Shown here one piece after another: positions 23,238-32,900 of a stretch of DNA of 37,054 nt. Made by a program: the position numbers and the translations under genes. Under the pieces are notes generated by a model. That model made no database searches, was not told the origin of the DNA, and saw only the letters and a list, made by a program, of their open reading frames with translations. Origin of the DNA: an uncultured Muribaculaceae bacterium (GTDB lineage Bacteria > Bacteroidota > Bacteroidia > Bacteroidales > Muribaculaceae); the NCBI GenBank assembly GCA_905233845.1, contig CAJOFH010000025.1:1-37054 (forward strand), written 5' to 3'. Numbering within the stretch: the first letter of the stretch is position 1; the number at the start of each line of letters is the position of its first letter.

Positions 23238-24119
23238 ATGTACAATCTGGCTGAAGGATGGGCTAAGATGCTTGGCGAGCTGCCAGCATCGAGGCAAAAC
23301 GACAAAATCATCTGCGTTCACACTGATGCTGATATGACTATGCACGCCAACCGATTGCAGCAGGAATCATTGGCGTGCTATTTATTCACGCTCGTTATTC
23401 GGGGCTGGATGCACATCGTCAATAATGGACAGGAACTTTATCTCAAGGAGAACGAAGTCTATACCTACAATGCCGGAACAACGCTCTCAATCATTGCCAC
23501 CTCAGCCGACCATCAAGGAATTTGCCTGCTTGCCGATGAAGATTTCGCACTTGGGACTTCAATCATGAAGAATGCGGCAAAAGCTGCCTATTTCTCTATG
23601 ATTGAATTGAGAGAGCCAAAGGTCTCGCTTGACCAGGCCGATGCCGCGCATCTTCTTGAGCTGATGCAACTTATGGCAAAGTATTACGATTCGGAGCATC
23701 CCTACCGAAAGGAAAGCATGGAGATGCTCTATGGTCTGTTTCTTCTTGATCTCATCAAAGCCCAAGAGAAAACCATCGAGAGCCACCGTTTTTCAAACCG
23801 TGTGGTGGAGATATACCTTGACTTCATCAAACTTGCTTCAAAAGATTTCATTGAGCATCACGACATTGGTCATTACGCGAGCCAACTGGCGGTGACAACG
23901 ACCTATCTTTCTCGCATCGTGAAACAAGTTTCTGGAAGAACCGTTGTCGACCACATCAACATTTTGCTGGCAAACGAAGCAGTGCTGCTTCTGAAAAACT
24001 CCTCGATGAGCGTTGCACAAATTGCCGAGCGGCTGCACTTTGCCGAAACCACGACTTTCGCCCGTTTTTTCCGACGGATGAAAGGCAAGAATCCGAAGGA
24101 ATATAGGGGTGTTCTATAG
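23238..24119 (+). CDS. AraC-family transcriptional regulator
   Basis: 293 residues starting MYNLAEGWAKM. N-terminal AraC-type binding domain (about 20-130) with a cupin-like pattern (CYLFTLVIRGWMHIVNNG, LYLKENEVYTYNAG). C-terminal HTH_18 domain (about 195-293): first helix-turn-helix HYASQLAVTTTYLSRIVKQV, second MSVAQIAERLHFAETTTFAR followed by FFRRMKGKNPKEYR, the usual AraC ending. Ligand unknown. It faces away from the ferritin-like operon with a 153-base shared region, so control of that operon is a reasonable guess. Its transcript ends before the convergent hydrolase gene. Confidence 0.93.
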   Translation: MYNLAEGWAKMLGELPASRQNDKIICVHTDADMTMHANRLQQESLACYLFTLVIRGWMHIVNNGQELYLKENEVYTYNAGTTLSIIATSADHQGICLLADEDFALGTSIMKNAAKAAYFSMIELREPKVSLDQADAAHLLELMQLMAKYYDSEHPYRKESMEMLYGLFLLDLIKAQEKTIESHRFSNRVVEIYLDFIKLASKDFIEHHDIGHYASQLAVTTTYLSRIVKQVSGRTVVDHINILLANEAVLLLKNSSMSVAQIAERLHFAETTTFARFFRRMKGKNPKEYRGVL

Positions 24120-24140
24120 AATCACATAATGTTGCACAAG

Positions 24141-24171
24141 AAAAAAACGCACCGATTTTTGCCGATGCGTT
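24141..24171 (-). terminator. Probable terminator of the alpha/beta hydrolase gene
   Basis: Six-bp arms AACGCA (24146-24151) and TGCGTT (24166-24171) with a 14-base loop, followed on the minus strand by a T run (24141-24147), 30 bases beyond the hydrolase stop. The stem is short, so strength is uncertain. Confidence 0.5.
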
Positions 24172-24199
24172 CTCTTCGCCTAAAATGTCGACTTTATTA

Positions 24200-25150
24200 C
24201 TATTGTGTAATAATCTCTGCTATCTCTTTGCGGGCCTTACTGCCTTCAGGGCAAGGCCACAGGGGATAAACATGACCCATCTTCTCGGCCACATGCAATT
24301 GTGTATCAATGCCTACCGCCTTCATTTTGTTGTAGGTATTAACGACATCGGTATAGAATATCTCCCACGTGCCTACATATAGGTCAGTTGGGGGCAGACC
24401 ATTCATGTCGCCATAAAATGGTGAGATCATAGGGTCGCGTGGATCAATTTCGCCAGCCCAGTCAGCACCGACTTTCCTTAACACTTTGGCATCGAGGAAG
24501 GTGTCGTTCTCCTGTAATGCATCATCGCCTCCCAGTACGTCGACCCATGGTGAGATGAGTACCAGATGACTGGGCAACTCGATTGAGTCGTTGCGTATTT
24601 CTTGTGCTAATGCGAGCGTGAAGCCGCCACCTGCCGAGTCGCCCATAATCCTAATACGTTTTGCTGGGTACTGCTTGATCAGCTGCTTATAGAGTTGCAT
24701 CATCAACGGATGGGCATCTTTAGCAGTGTAACAATAAAGCAGAGGATAATTGGGCGTCACAATTCCGCAGCCTGTGGTTTCTGCCCACTCGGCCATCGCG
24801 TTCCAATGCTGCTCGCTGAAGTTATGAAGGTAGGCACCACCATGGATGTAAAGCACAATAGGCTTGTCGTCATCTTGCGGCTCCATATGGAACACCTGCA
24901 TGTTGCCCACACGGTACTGACGCATTTCGCGAGGAAACTTAACATCTTCGGGTATTTCAACAACACTCTTGTCGGTCTTGTCTCCCTTGCCTTGCTTATA
25001 GTCCTCCATTGTTGCCTTAGTGAGGGCATGACTTACGACGATTGCCTGTGGCGAGCGTCCGTCAATTAGCCAGACGGCTCCACCAATGATGACGATGGCG
25101 GCAATAATACCCACTAACGTCCAAAGAATTTTCTTGATAATGTTTCTCAT
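24200..25150 (-). CDS. Membrane-anchored alpha/beta hydrolase (HSL-type esterase)
   Basis: 316 residues. An N-terminal helix (about 8-29, ILWTLVGIIAAIVIIGGAVW) without a clear cleavage site suggests an inner-membrane anchor with the enzyme in the periplasm. The hormone-sensitive-lipase/acetyl-hydrolase signature is present: oxyanion motif HGGAY (103-107), nucleophile Ser172 in GDSAGGG, and His293 in KMGHVYP; the acid is probably Asp268 or Glu263 in the VGTWEIFYTD segment. Such enzymes split short acyl esters. Substrate unknown. It stands alone, with 25151-25277 upstream showing no clear promoter. Confidence 0.88.
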   Translation of the reverse strand: MRNIIKKILWTLVGIIAAIVIIGGAVWLIDGRSPQAIVVSHALTKATMEDYKQGKGDKTDKSVVEIPEDVKFPREMRQYRVGNMQVFHMEPQDDDKPIVLYIHGGAYLHNFSEQHWNAMAEWAETTGCGIVTPNYPLLYCYTAKDAHPLMMQLYKQLIKQYPAKRIRIMGDSAGGGFTLALAQEIRNDSIELPSHLVLISPWVDVLGGDDALQENDTFLDAKVLRKVGADWAGEIDPRDPMISPFYGDMNGLPPTDLYVGTWEIFYTDVVNTYNKMKAVGIDTQLHVAEKMGHVYPLWPCPEGSKARKEIAEIITQ

Positions 25151-25277
25151 AATATCATGATTTAAAATTATTACTGTCTGGTAAATCTAAAAAATAGGTT
25201 TAGTCTTGTGTGATTTTCAACCTTTCGTTCTCTTAGAAGCTTAATGCCGACTCTATACCCCACATATCTTTAGTTTT

Positions 25278-26039
25278 TTAGAAATGGCAAAAACCTTCTA
25301 ATGTCCATCCATCTTTTAATAACTCATCCAAAGATGCATAAGAGACAACAATGGGGTCATTAATGTCATCAAAATCTTCTTTTATTGATACACGAATATT
25401 GAATTGTTGATGTTTTAATTCGTAGGCCCCAATATAAAAATATTGTCCTTCTGTATTGTATTTGGGATTACATCTAAACACTATGCGTGCATTAGAAAGA
25501 TAAGTAAAAGGATATTCATATCGAGTAGCTAATGCATCACGATGGATAATGAAACTGATAGGCTGTTGATCTTGATCTGTAAGCAAGCCTTTTTTCTCAA
25601 GTTCGTTCTGAACAAAAACCATAAAACCAGTTGAGATTGATCCCACGCCCAAATACCCTGAAATCTGTTTATATATGTCTTTTAAATCATAAAGATTATC
25701 AGGATTATTCCATATTTTAGGTGGACGATTGTTTTGTCTCATCCAAATATACTGTCTCTTTGTTTCTTCATCTAATGTTACATTATTTCCCGCAGGATCA
25801 ATATCTGACCAATTTTCTGGATCAATCCATTTTTCTTTATCGTTTATCATTCGATAGATGTCGTCAGAGACAGCTTCCCAAGTTTTAGAATCTATAAAAA
25901 ACGCACCCTGTTTGCCCAAAGAAAGGCATTCAGGATTCTGCTCTATGAACCCAATTACTAGCAAATGGATATTGTTTCGTCCAAGATTATTTTTCTCCTT
26001 AGCCCATTTAATCCAATCATCAACAATTATGTCTTCCAT
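25278..26039 (-). CDS. Protein opening with a MoxR-like AAA+ lid-type segment; rest unknown
   Basis: 253 residues, AT-rich compared with neighbours. Residues 1-65 (VDDWIKWAKEKNN, then VIGFIEQNPECLSL, then FIDSKTWEAVSDDI) read like the C-terminal lid of MoxR/VMAP-type AAA+ ATPases, where W-x-x-W-A, an F-[IL]-x-x-x-P segment and T-x-R-[ST]-W-E-x-V-S occur in this order. There is no Walker A or B anywhere, so it is either a lid-only partner or the surviving 3' part of a broken ATPase gene. Residues 66-253 contain Trp-rich WSDIDPAGNN, KQISGYLGVGSISTGFM and a beta-rich end; I do not recognise them. No ATPase core is visible in any frame upstream. Confidence 0.55.
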   Translation of the reverse strand: MEDIIVDDWIKWAKEKNNLGRNNIHLLVIGFIEQNPECLSLGKQGAFFIDSKTWEAVSDDIYRMINDKEKWIDPENWSDIDPAGNNVTLDEETKRQYIWMRQNNRPPKIWNNPDNLYDLKDIYKQISGYLGVGSISTGFMVFVQNELEKKGLLTDQDQQPISFIIHRDALATRYEYPFTYLSNARIVFRCNPKYNTEGQYFYIGAYELKHQQFNIRVSIKEDFDDINDPIVVSYASLDELLKDGWTLEGFCHF

Positions 26040-26178
26040 TATTAATATGCTTTAAATTTCACCTACTCCCTTTCAAGCGTTTCGGCTTTCTCTTTTTTCT
26101 CATTAGCAAATATAGTTGTTATTCTTATTTCTCACAAGCGACAACTCGATAAATATGCAATTTGCAATAGTGTCTCAA

Positions 26179-26748
26179 TTACTTCTCATAGTTGTTGCCC
26201 TCGTTTTGAGCCTTGTTTTCATCAAGGGGATTTTCTCGAGAGAAAAAGTCATCAGCTTCTTTTCGAATATCAGAGATTATGTCTTTTCTTAATTGCCATA
26301 CTTCACTATGTATTGTCTCATGTAATATTCGCCACATTCTTATGTCACTGATAAGTGTTTCGCTTGCAGGTTTTATGTCTTTGGTTTTATCTTGAAACGA
26401 TTTGGATAAGATGAATGTGTCTAACTTTTGCAATGCTGCTCTTCTATCGAAATAACTGTTTTCAGATTTGGGGAGATGCGAGATTGTCTTCTCGTAATGT
26501 ACAGAAAACAGAATCTTCTGAGTAAGTTGGGCGTAGCGAGTATGGTGCAACTGGTCATATCTTGCTATTGATGCCAGCGAGTCGATTATATTCTCGGCAT
26601 AGAGAAAGTCCACAGCATCACGTATAAATAATTTCACGAAATCAATGTAGGTTGCAATTTTCTCATCGGTCATGAACCGAAACCCTTTCAACCATTGCTC
26701 ATAATCTTGGAGCAAAACTTTAGTTGTGTAAGTAATATTATTCTCCAT
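26179..26748 (-). CDS. Helical protein of unknown function
   Basis: 189 residues, AT-rich, without signal peptide or membrane segment. Almost wholly predicted helical by composition, with charged stretches (IATYIDFVKLFIRDAVDFLY, RMWRILHETIHSEVWQLRKD) and an acidic tail. No family recognised. It lies 139 bases upstream of the lid-like gene in the same direction and is bounded upstream by a MITE-like element, so the pair looks like a small accessory islet. It may be a partner of the lid-like protein, but only the location supports that. Confidence 0.6.
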   Translation of the reverse strand: MENNITYTTKVLLQDYEQWLKGFRFMTDEKIATYIDFVKLFIRDAVDFLYAENIIDSLASIARYDQLHHTRYAQLTQKILFSVHYEKTISHLPKSENSYFDRRAALQKLDTFILSKSFQDKTKDIKPASETLISDIRMWRILHETIHSEVWQLRKDIISDIRKEADDFFSRENPLDENKAQNEGNNYEK

Positions 26749-26776
26749 ATTTTCGCTTTTTGCTAATATTTGCCAA

Positions 26777-26919
26777 GAGGGTGTGTCACAATTAAAGAGT
26801 CATGCTGAGCGTGAGAGATCTTTCAAATCTTTCCAAATCTAACAAATAATTAATTTATTTGATATGATTTGTTCGATTTCTGCACGAAGCGCACTAAAAC
26901 AGAATTTTGACACACCCTC
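26777..26919. mobile_element. MITE-like element, 143 bp, with 17-bp terminal inverted repeats
   Basis: Left end GAGGGTGTGTCACAATT (26777-26793) and right end AATTTTGACACACCCTC (26903-26919) are inverted repeats matching at 16 of 17 bases. The interior has no ORF. TGTGTCA near the tip is a common style of IS end in Bacteroidales. No clean target duplication is visible next to the tips. It fills most of the 203-base gap between the giant gene and the helical protein. Confidence 0.65.
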
Positions 26920-26951
26920 GAATAATTGCTATTTAATAATAAGGTGATGTT

Positions 26952-29900
26952 TCATCGCTTTATAATCTGCTTGATTGCTCGAGAACCGCTATAAGTGCGT
27001 GCCTCAACGAAGTAGACGCCATCAATCAAGTGACTCAGGTTCAGCGTTGCTTGATTGTCCTCAGGAGTGAAGCTGTTGATTAGCTTACCGTCGAACGAAT
27101 AAACGTTCACCGACTTGAGAATGTCTCCAGCGCGCACGTTAATCGCGTCGGTCACTACTGCTGGTGAGATGACGATTGACGATGACGATATCACGTTGTT
27201 GATGCTCGAAGTCTCGAGGTCAAACACTTGCGGCTCGTCGAGGTCACCATAAATCCAGTCGCTGAGCCACTGCAACTCTTCGGCGAACCATACCATCTCT
27301 CCATTGTAGATGGTGGCAAATTGCACGGTCTTACCTGCCTCATCGGCATTTCCTGCCACAGTGAGCATGTACAGGCCATCTTCGGTGGCGTAGGTGGCTC
27401 CTCGGCACTCGCCATCGACGAATGCTGCCAAGCACAGGTCGTTGACCTCAACATCGCCCTTCACAACACGTGCAACCACGTTCATGTTGTCGCTAAACTG
27501 GTGGTGGTCAACTGGTGTAAATGGCATGTTGGATGGAGCATGCATCACAGGTGGAGCCTGACTGTAGGTGGCGTCGATAGTGGGATAACGGAAGGTCACA
27601 GCCTGCGTGTTGCATGACTTGTAGTAGTATCCCAAGCCAGGAACAACTGCGGTGAGGTCGCCTTCCCACTTGTAGCCATCATAGAATGCCACTTGAGTCT
27701 TGCTCTTGATGATGTCGCCACGGGTGGGTTGCAGGTCGGCAAACGCCTCTTCCAAACTCAAGTTGTAGATTGACAGCGGACCAATCCAGTTCCATCCAGG
27801 ATAGATGGTCTGGGTAGTGGTGCGGGTGTCAATCATGGTTCCCATAATGTTGTGGTTCACGTCATTCTTCACCTTAACCTTGTAGAGCTTGCCCACTTCG
27901 ACTGTCTCAAGTCCTGTCGAAGTCCACTGTGAGCCACTGTTCATAGCAAATCCCTCCTTGCCCTTAATGGTGTTGAACACCTTGGCATGTCCAAAGACGT
28001 TCTCGAGGTCGTTCTTGCCTTCCTCGGGCTGAACATAGAGCGAAATCCAGTTCCAACCAGTCCTGAACTTGCATAGCTGGTCAACCTGGTCGCTAGGCTC
28101 CCACTTAACGGGGGTGTCATAGTTTCCTATCAGGTCATTGGGCTTGTAAGTGAGGTTTAGTGGATTACCATTAAGAGTAGTCATCACATTTCCAAGCACC
28201 ACACCTTGATCGGCATCATAGATGAGGAAGGTGATGGGCTTAGAGGATGTAATGTCCTCAAGTCCATAGATTGTCATGCTCACGAAGTAAGCATCGCGGC
28301 TAGTCACCAGCTTGGGTGATGCCACGCCACAGCACTTGTCGTCGACAAATGTGGCAGTCTGTGTGTTAGGATTACTACAAATCTTGTCGTCGAAGTAGAT
28401 TTGTCCAATGATGTTCATCGAACTCTCGTATTCATCGGGATTAACTGTCCATTCAGGCTCGTTTCCAACGACAGTGACGTGGAGCATCAATGGTGAGCAA
28501 ATCTCATCTTCGTTGACAGCATAGACATACACGTGGTGAGTTCCAACAGGTGCGTTGGCGCCAATAGTGAACGTGATAGGAGTCGATTCGTTTGTACCAA
28601 GCACTCCTGTCGATTCTGACACCTCAATCCATGAAGGCAGACCAGTGATGTTGAATCTTTCGTTGTCACGGCCCCTATTCTGCAAGTTGACCTTAACATT
28701 GGCCTCGTCAAGACGGTCTTTAAAGACAGGTATCTCATCCCATTCCCATTGCAGCGTGTTGTAGTCGACAACGGCACTCCAAGTTATAGTCTCTGAGAGG
28801 TTATCGCACAAGTCACGCACATTCTTGACGACGAACGTGAGCAAGTTGCCTTGCATGCGCGACGGTAGGGTGTTGAGATTGATGTAAATCTCTTTATCCG
28901 ATGCTGTATAGTCGAAGTCCAGATTTTGCCTGAGCGGTGCCTTGCGCAGCGATGGTGATGTTACAGCTTGCGTCACATCATCGGCAATGACTGCGTCGGT
29001 ACCATACTTGAGTGCCAATGGTGCAATGTTGCTCACGCAGAACTCGGTTATGATGTTATTGTTGGCATCGAGCATACTGCGTTCCATGGGGCAGTAAACG
29101 ATAAGACCTGTAGTCTGGGCTGTGTCAACCTGGTTGTAGCGGTTGGCAATAATCGAAGTGCCGTCGCAGGCAGCGTTCCACACTCTCAACTCATCGATGT
29201 CGCCAGTGAACTTGTAGCTCTCAACAGGTGTTTCTTGCTCATTTAAGCGCTTGAGGATGCTTCCCACATAGATGTAATCACCTGCCGGAGCCGGCAATTC
29301 CTGCTCGGTAAGTGTCTTCACAGCCTTGCCATCGAGATAAACCACTGCACTCACTCCACGATGCACATTCAATGCCAAGTGGTGCCAGTTGCCGTCGTTA
29401 TAATTAGTATTGGTGAGCACTATGGGCAGACCATTGGTGGTGTAGGATGGCAAGCTGTCGTTATAGAGATGCAGTATCATTGAGTTGTCGTAGTCGAAGC
29501 CTATCGACACGCGGTCGGTAACCGAGAGCAGAGTGGCTCGCGCGTTCTTGTCCTTCTCGCCGCGGAACCATGTCTCCACCACATAGCTGTCGGCTGGTCG
29601 TGGTGAGATGTTTCCTATAGGAATCTTGACAGTGTGCTCACCATCGAGATGGGCGGCAAGATTGGTATTCTCGATATTCCACGACTCGGCAGCCAAGTGC
29701 ATATTTCGGGAACGGGTATAATCGGTAATGACGGTGCCGTGTCCCTCGTTCATCTTCCAGTAACCCACAAGACCTGGCAGGTAAGGCGCTACCACCTCGT
29801 CTCTCTGTGCCAGTAGCGTGCGTACTGGGCTGTTCTTGTTCCAGAGCACAAACTCATGCATCATGCCGGTGAAGTTGCGTCCCAGCGTCAATCGTCCAGT

Positions 29901-32900
29901 GCTGTTGTAGTCGGGCACGATGGCCTCGTCAAAGAGCATCGTCTCAACTTCATCTATTGACATAATCATTGACAAGGTGTTTTGGGACCCTGTTGAGCCT
30001 TTCACATAGTTCATCGCCAGGAACACCCATTTGTCCTTTGGAATGCTTTCTTGCGATGTCACCGTAGTGCCATTTATGTTGGCCTCAACCTGGCCCTGCT
30101 CGTTGATGCTCACTTTGAGCATATTACCCTCGGTGCCATGCTCAATGATGGTGCCACTGCTCTTGCGCTTGAGCCACAGAGTAGAGGCAAAACTGGTGTT
30201 GCTGATGGGCAGGTAGGCATCGGTCTCAACGGGATTGCCGTTAAACTGCAACGACACATCGTGACTCACTTGTGCGTCGTTGAGCGAGCCAGTGATGAAG
30301 AAGTTGCTCTCCTTGGTGAGATAGCTTTCGCGGATTGCCTCGTTGAACTTGATGCGTATGTCACTGGTAGGAGTCAGTATGCCAGTATTGGGATAAGCCT
30401 GTCCCAGCAACTTTGGTCCACGAGTGTCGCGAGTCACAGTCTGCACAGGAGTAGCGTTCACCACTTCACTGCCAAACATGGCCATACTCTCGGCCATTAC
30501 CTCGTAGTTGCCGTCGATGTTGGGCAGATCCAAGTTATAGACGATGTTGACGGTGTTGGGATTCATTATTTCCTGATACTCGCTCAATTGACCACCTTCA
30601 ATATACTGCATATCGGTAATCCACTCATGAGCAGTAATCCATGTGTCGTTGCCGGCAAAGCGGTATTTCAGTCTCACGCCTTTGAGGTTAGTGAACAAGC
30701 GGTTGATATCGCTGATGGTAGCTACAATTCCCTCTCCTGCTGCCTCGGCGCGCTGATTGAGGATTGTTTTATTGAGGGTGAGAGTGACTGGTGGAGCTGC
30801 TGGCACAAAATGTATGCTAAACGCAACTTTGTCGAGCTCAACAATTCCATCCATTACCGATTGTGGATCGTCGAGTCCGGCGCAATCACTATAAAGCAAC
30901 AACTCAATATTGTTATAATCAAGGATTGATGGGTCTGACTGCTTCACAACGAGAGTCTGTGTCAACGGGTGTTGATACTCAAGCCAGATTTCGGTACCAT
31001 TAAAGATGGTTTTGTCGTCAAGCTTTATAATCAATCCGTTGGGGTTGGTAACGGGATTGGCATAGAGCATTGCGGCGATGTAAGGATCGTGAGTCTCACT
31101 CTCGTTGGTCAAAACAATATCAATAGGCACACTTTGCCCGGCAGGTATTCCAGTGAAGTTGGTCACCGGCATACTGATCTTGGGTTTGTCACTGCGCATT
31201 GTGGCGTAGTCAAGTTGAGTGCCTTTTTGGTAATACTTGGTATAGGTGGCTCCCTCGTAGGGGCATCGCGTCTGTCCTCCACGTGTGCGGAAGAGCGGGC
31301 TCCATCCCTTGGGAGAGTTAAACACATCTACCGTGTGGGCATTGTCGCGTTGCGTGTCGTTGAAGGTGTAAGTATACTTGTCGATGGTATTGGTCTCGTC
31401 AACGTCATAATGTGTACAGTGGAAACCCGCACCAACTTTAACGTCAAATGTAACTCCTGCTTTATCGAGCAGATATCCATGCTTGCCTTTATAGCCAGCA
31501 GTAGTCGTGAAATTGTAGGTCATGTTGCTCTGGGTGCGCGTGTTTGAGCTACTTGAATGCGTAACGGTGCTACCCGTCTCGAACGATTCATTTCCCACAA
31601 AATACTTGGCGTCGTTAAATGCGTCGAGTTTGTCCTTCTCATTCTCGGCAAGCACAACTTTCCACAATTTTATCATCTCGTTGCACCAGTGAACACTGTC
31701 GCAACCCGCATACCCGTCAGGATAACGGAAGTAGTAGCTAGGTTGCACTGCGGCGGTAGCATCAGGTTGCGCCTGGTCGCCCCACACCTCCTCGTCATCA
31801 TTGCTTGAGCCATACCTCGGATCATCTTCGGTTAGGAAAGTGTAGTAGGTCGGTTTAGACGGATTGTCAAGAATCTCATCCATGCTGTTGACGTGAACGA
31901 GCATTGATTTGCGTGTTCGCTTGATATTGTCAAAGAGAATGGTTTCGATATAAACTTGTGAATAACTGAAATGAGTGTCAAATTTCTCATCCATAGCTAT
32001 CACCTCGTCATGACCTATCGCCCATGAGCCATTTTCCTGCTTGAAAAGGCCTATCTTCTCGGCGGCACCTATTATATAATTGGTAGAATAGCCAATGAAC
32101 ACATCACCATCACGCCCCACTTGCCAGTGGAGTGGACTTGTAGAAGTGGTGTGAGTGTTAGTGTAGGTGGTGTAGCTGCGATCATCCAAAGTCTTGGTAA
32201 ATTCATATTTACCCCAAGCCGAGTTCTCGTGAACAACGGTGTTGTAGGTAATTTTGGCAAAGCACAACGTACCCGTAACCACATCAAGCTGCACTGCACC
32301 GCCAAAATTAACTGCCGTTTCTGTGCCTTGATGGATGCCACGGACGGTATAGGTGTACTCGGTCTTAATGGTATCGGTTTCCCAAGTGGCACTGGATGCA
32401 TCGCCGGGCGGATCGCGGAGTACCATCTGGAGATGACTGGGCCCTGCCGTGATGAAGTTGTTGCCCGTGGTAAGCGTTCCGCTCACCACTCCTTGCAGTC
32501 CGGTGTTGTTCCATAGCTTGGTCTTGTTGTTGATGACCATCGACACATTAATCGAGCGCGTGTAGGGTGGCACGAGCATGGGGAAGCCTGCTATCCACTT
32601 GTAGGTGGCCTCACCCACCGAGTCGAGCTGCACTTGCCCTGTCTCAAGTTTAATCATGTCGCCGCGCTTGAGGGTGTGCCCTTCGTGTGTCGTGTCGGCG
32701 GCAGCCACCAGAGCTTCGCCACCCATCTCATTGTTGAATGTCACCACCGAGTCACGCAGCATGTCTTTATAGATTACACCACTTAAATATGTGTCATAAT
32801 TGGTGTATGGTTCGTAGGCTTTGACCTTGAATTCATATTGCTTTCGCTGTAAGAATATAGGATAATTATAGTTATAAGTAACATCACCCGTAATCGGATT

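Noticed and set aside
26765-26929. AATATTTGC / AATAATTGC on either side of the MITE as a target-site duplication
   Set aside because: The copies are not adjacent to both tips in the same way (3 bases apart from the left tip, 1 from the right) and differ by one base; probably chance in AT-rich DNA.
30051-30929. Plus-strand frames of up to 292 codons within the giant gene
   Set aside because: Shadows of the 3267-residue frame, which has signal peptide, domains and sorting tail; the plus-strand frames have none.
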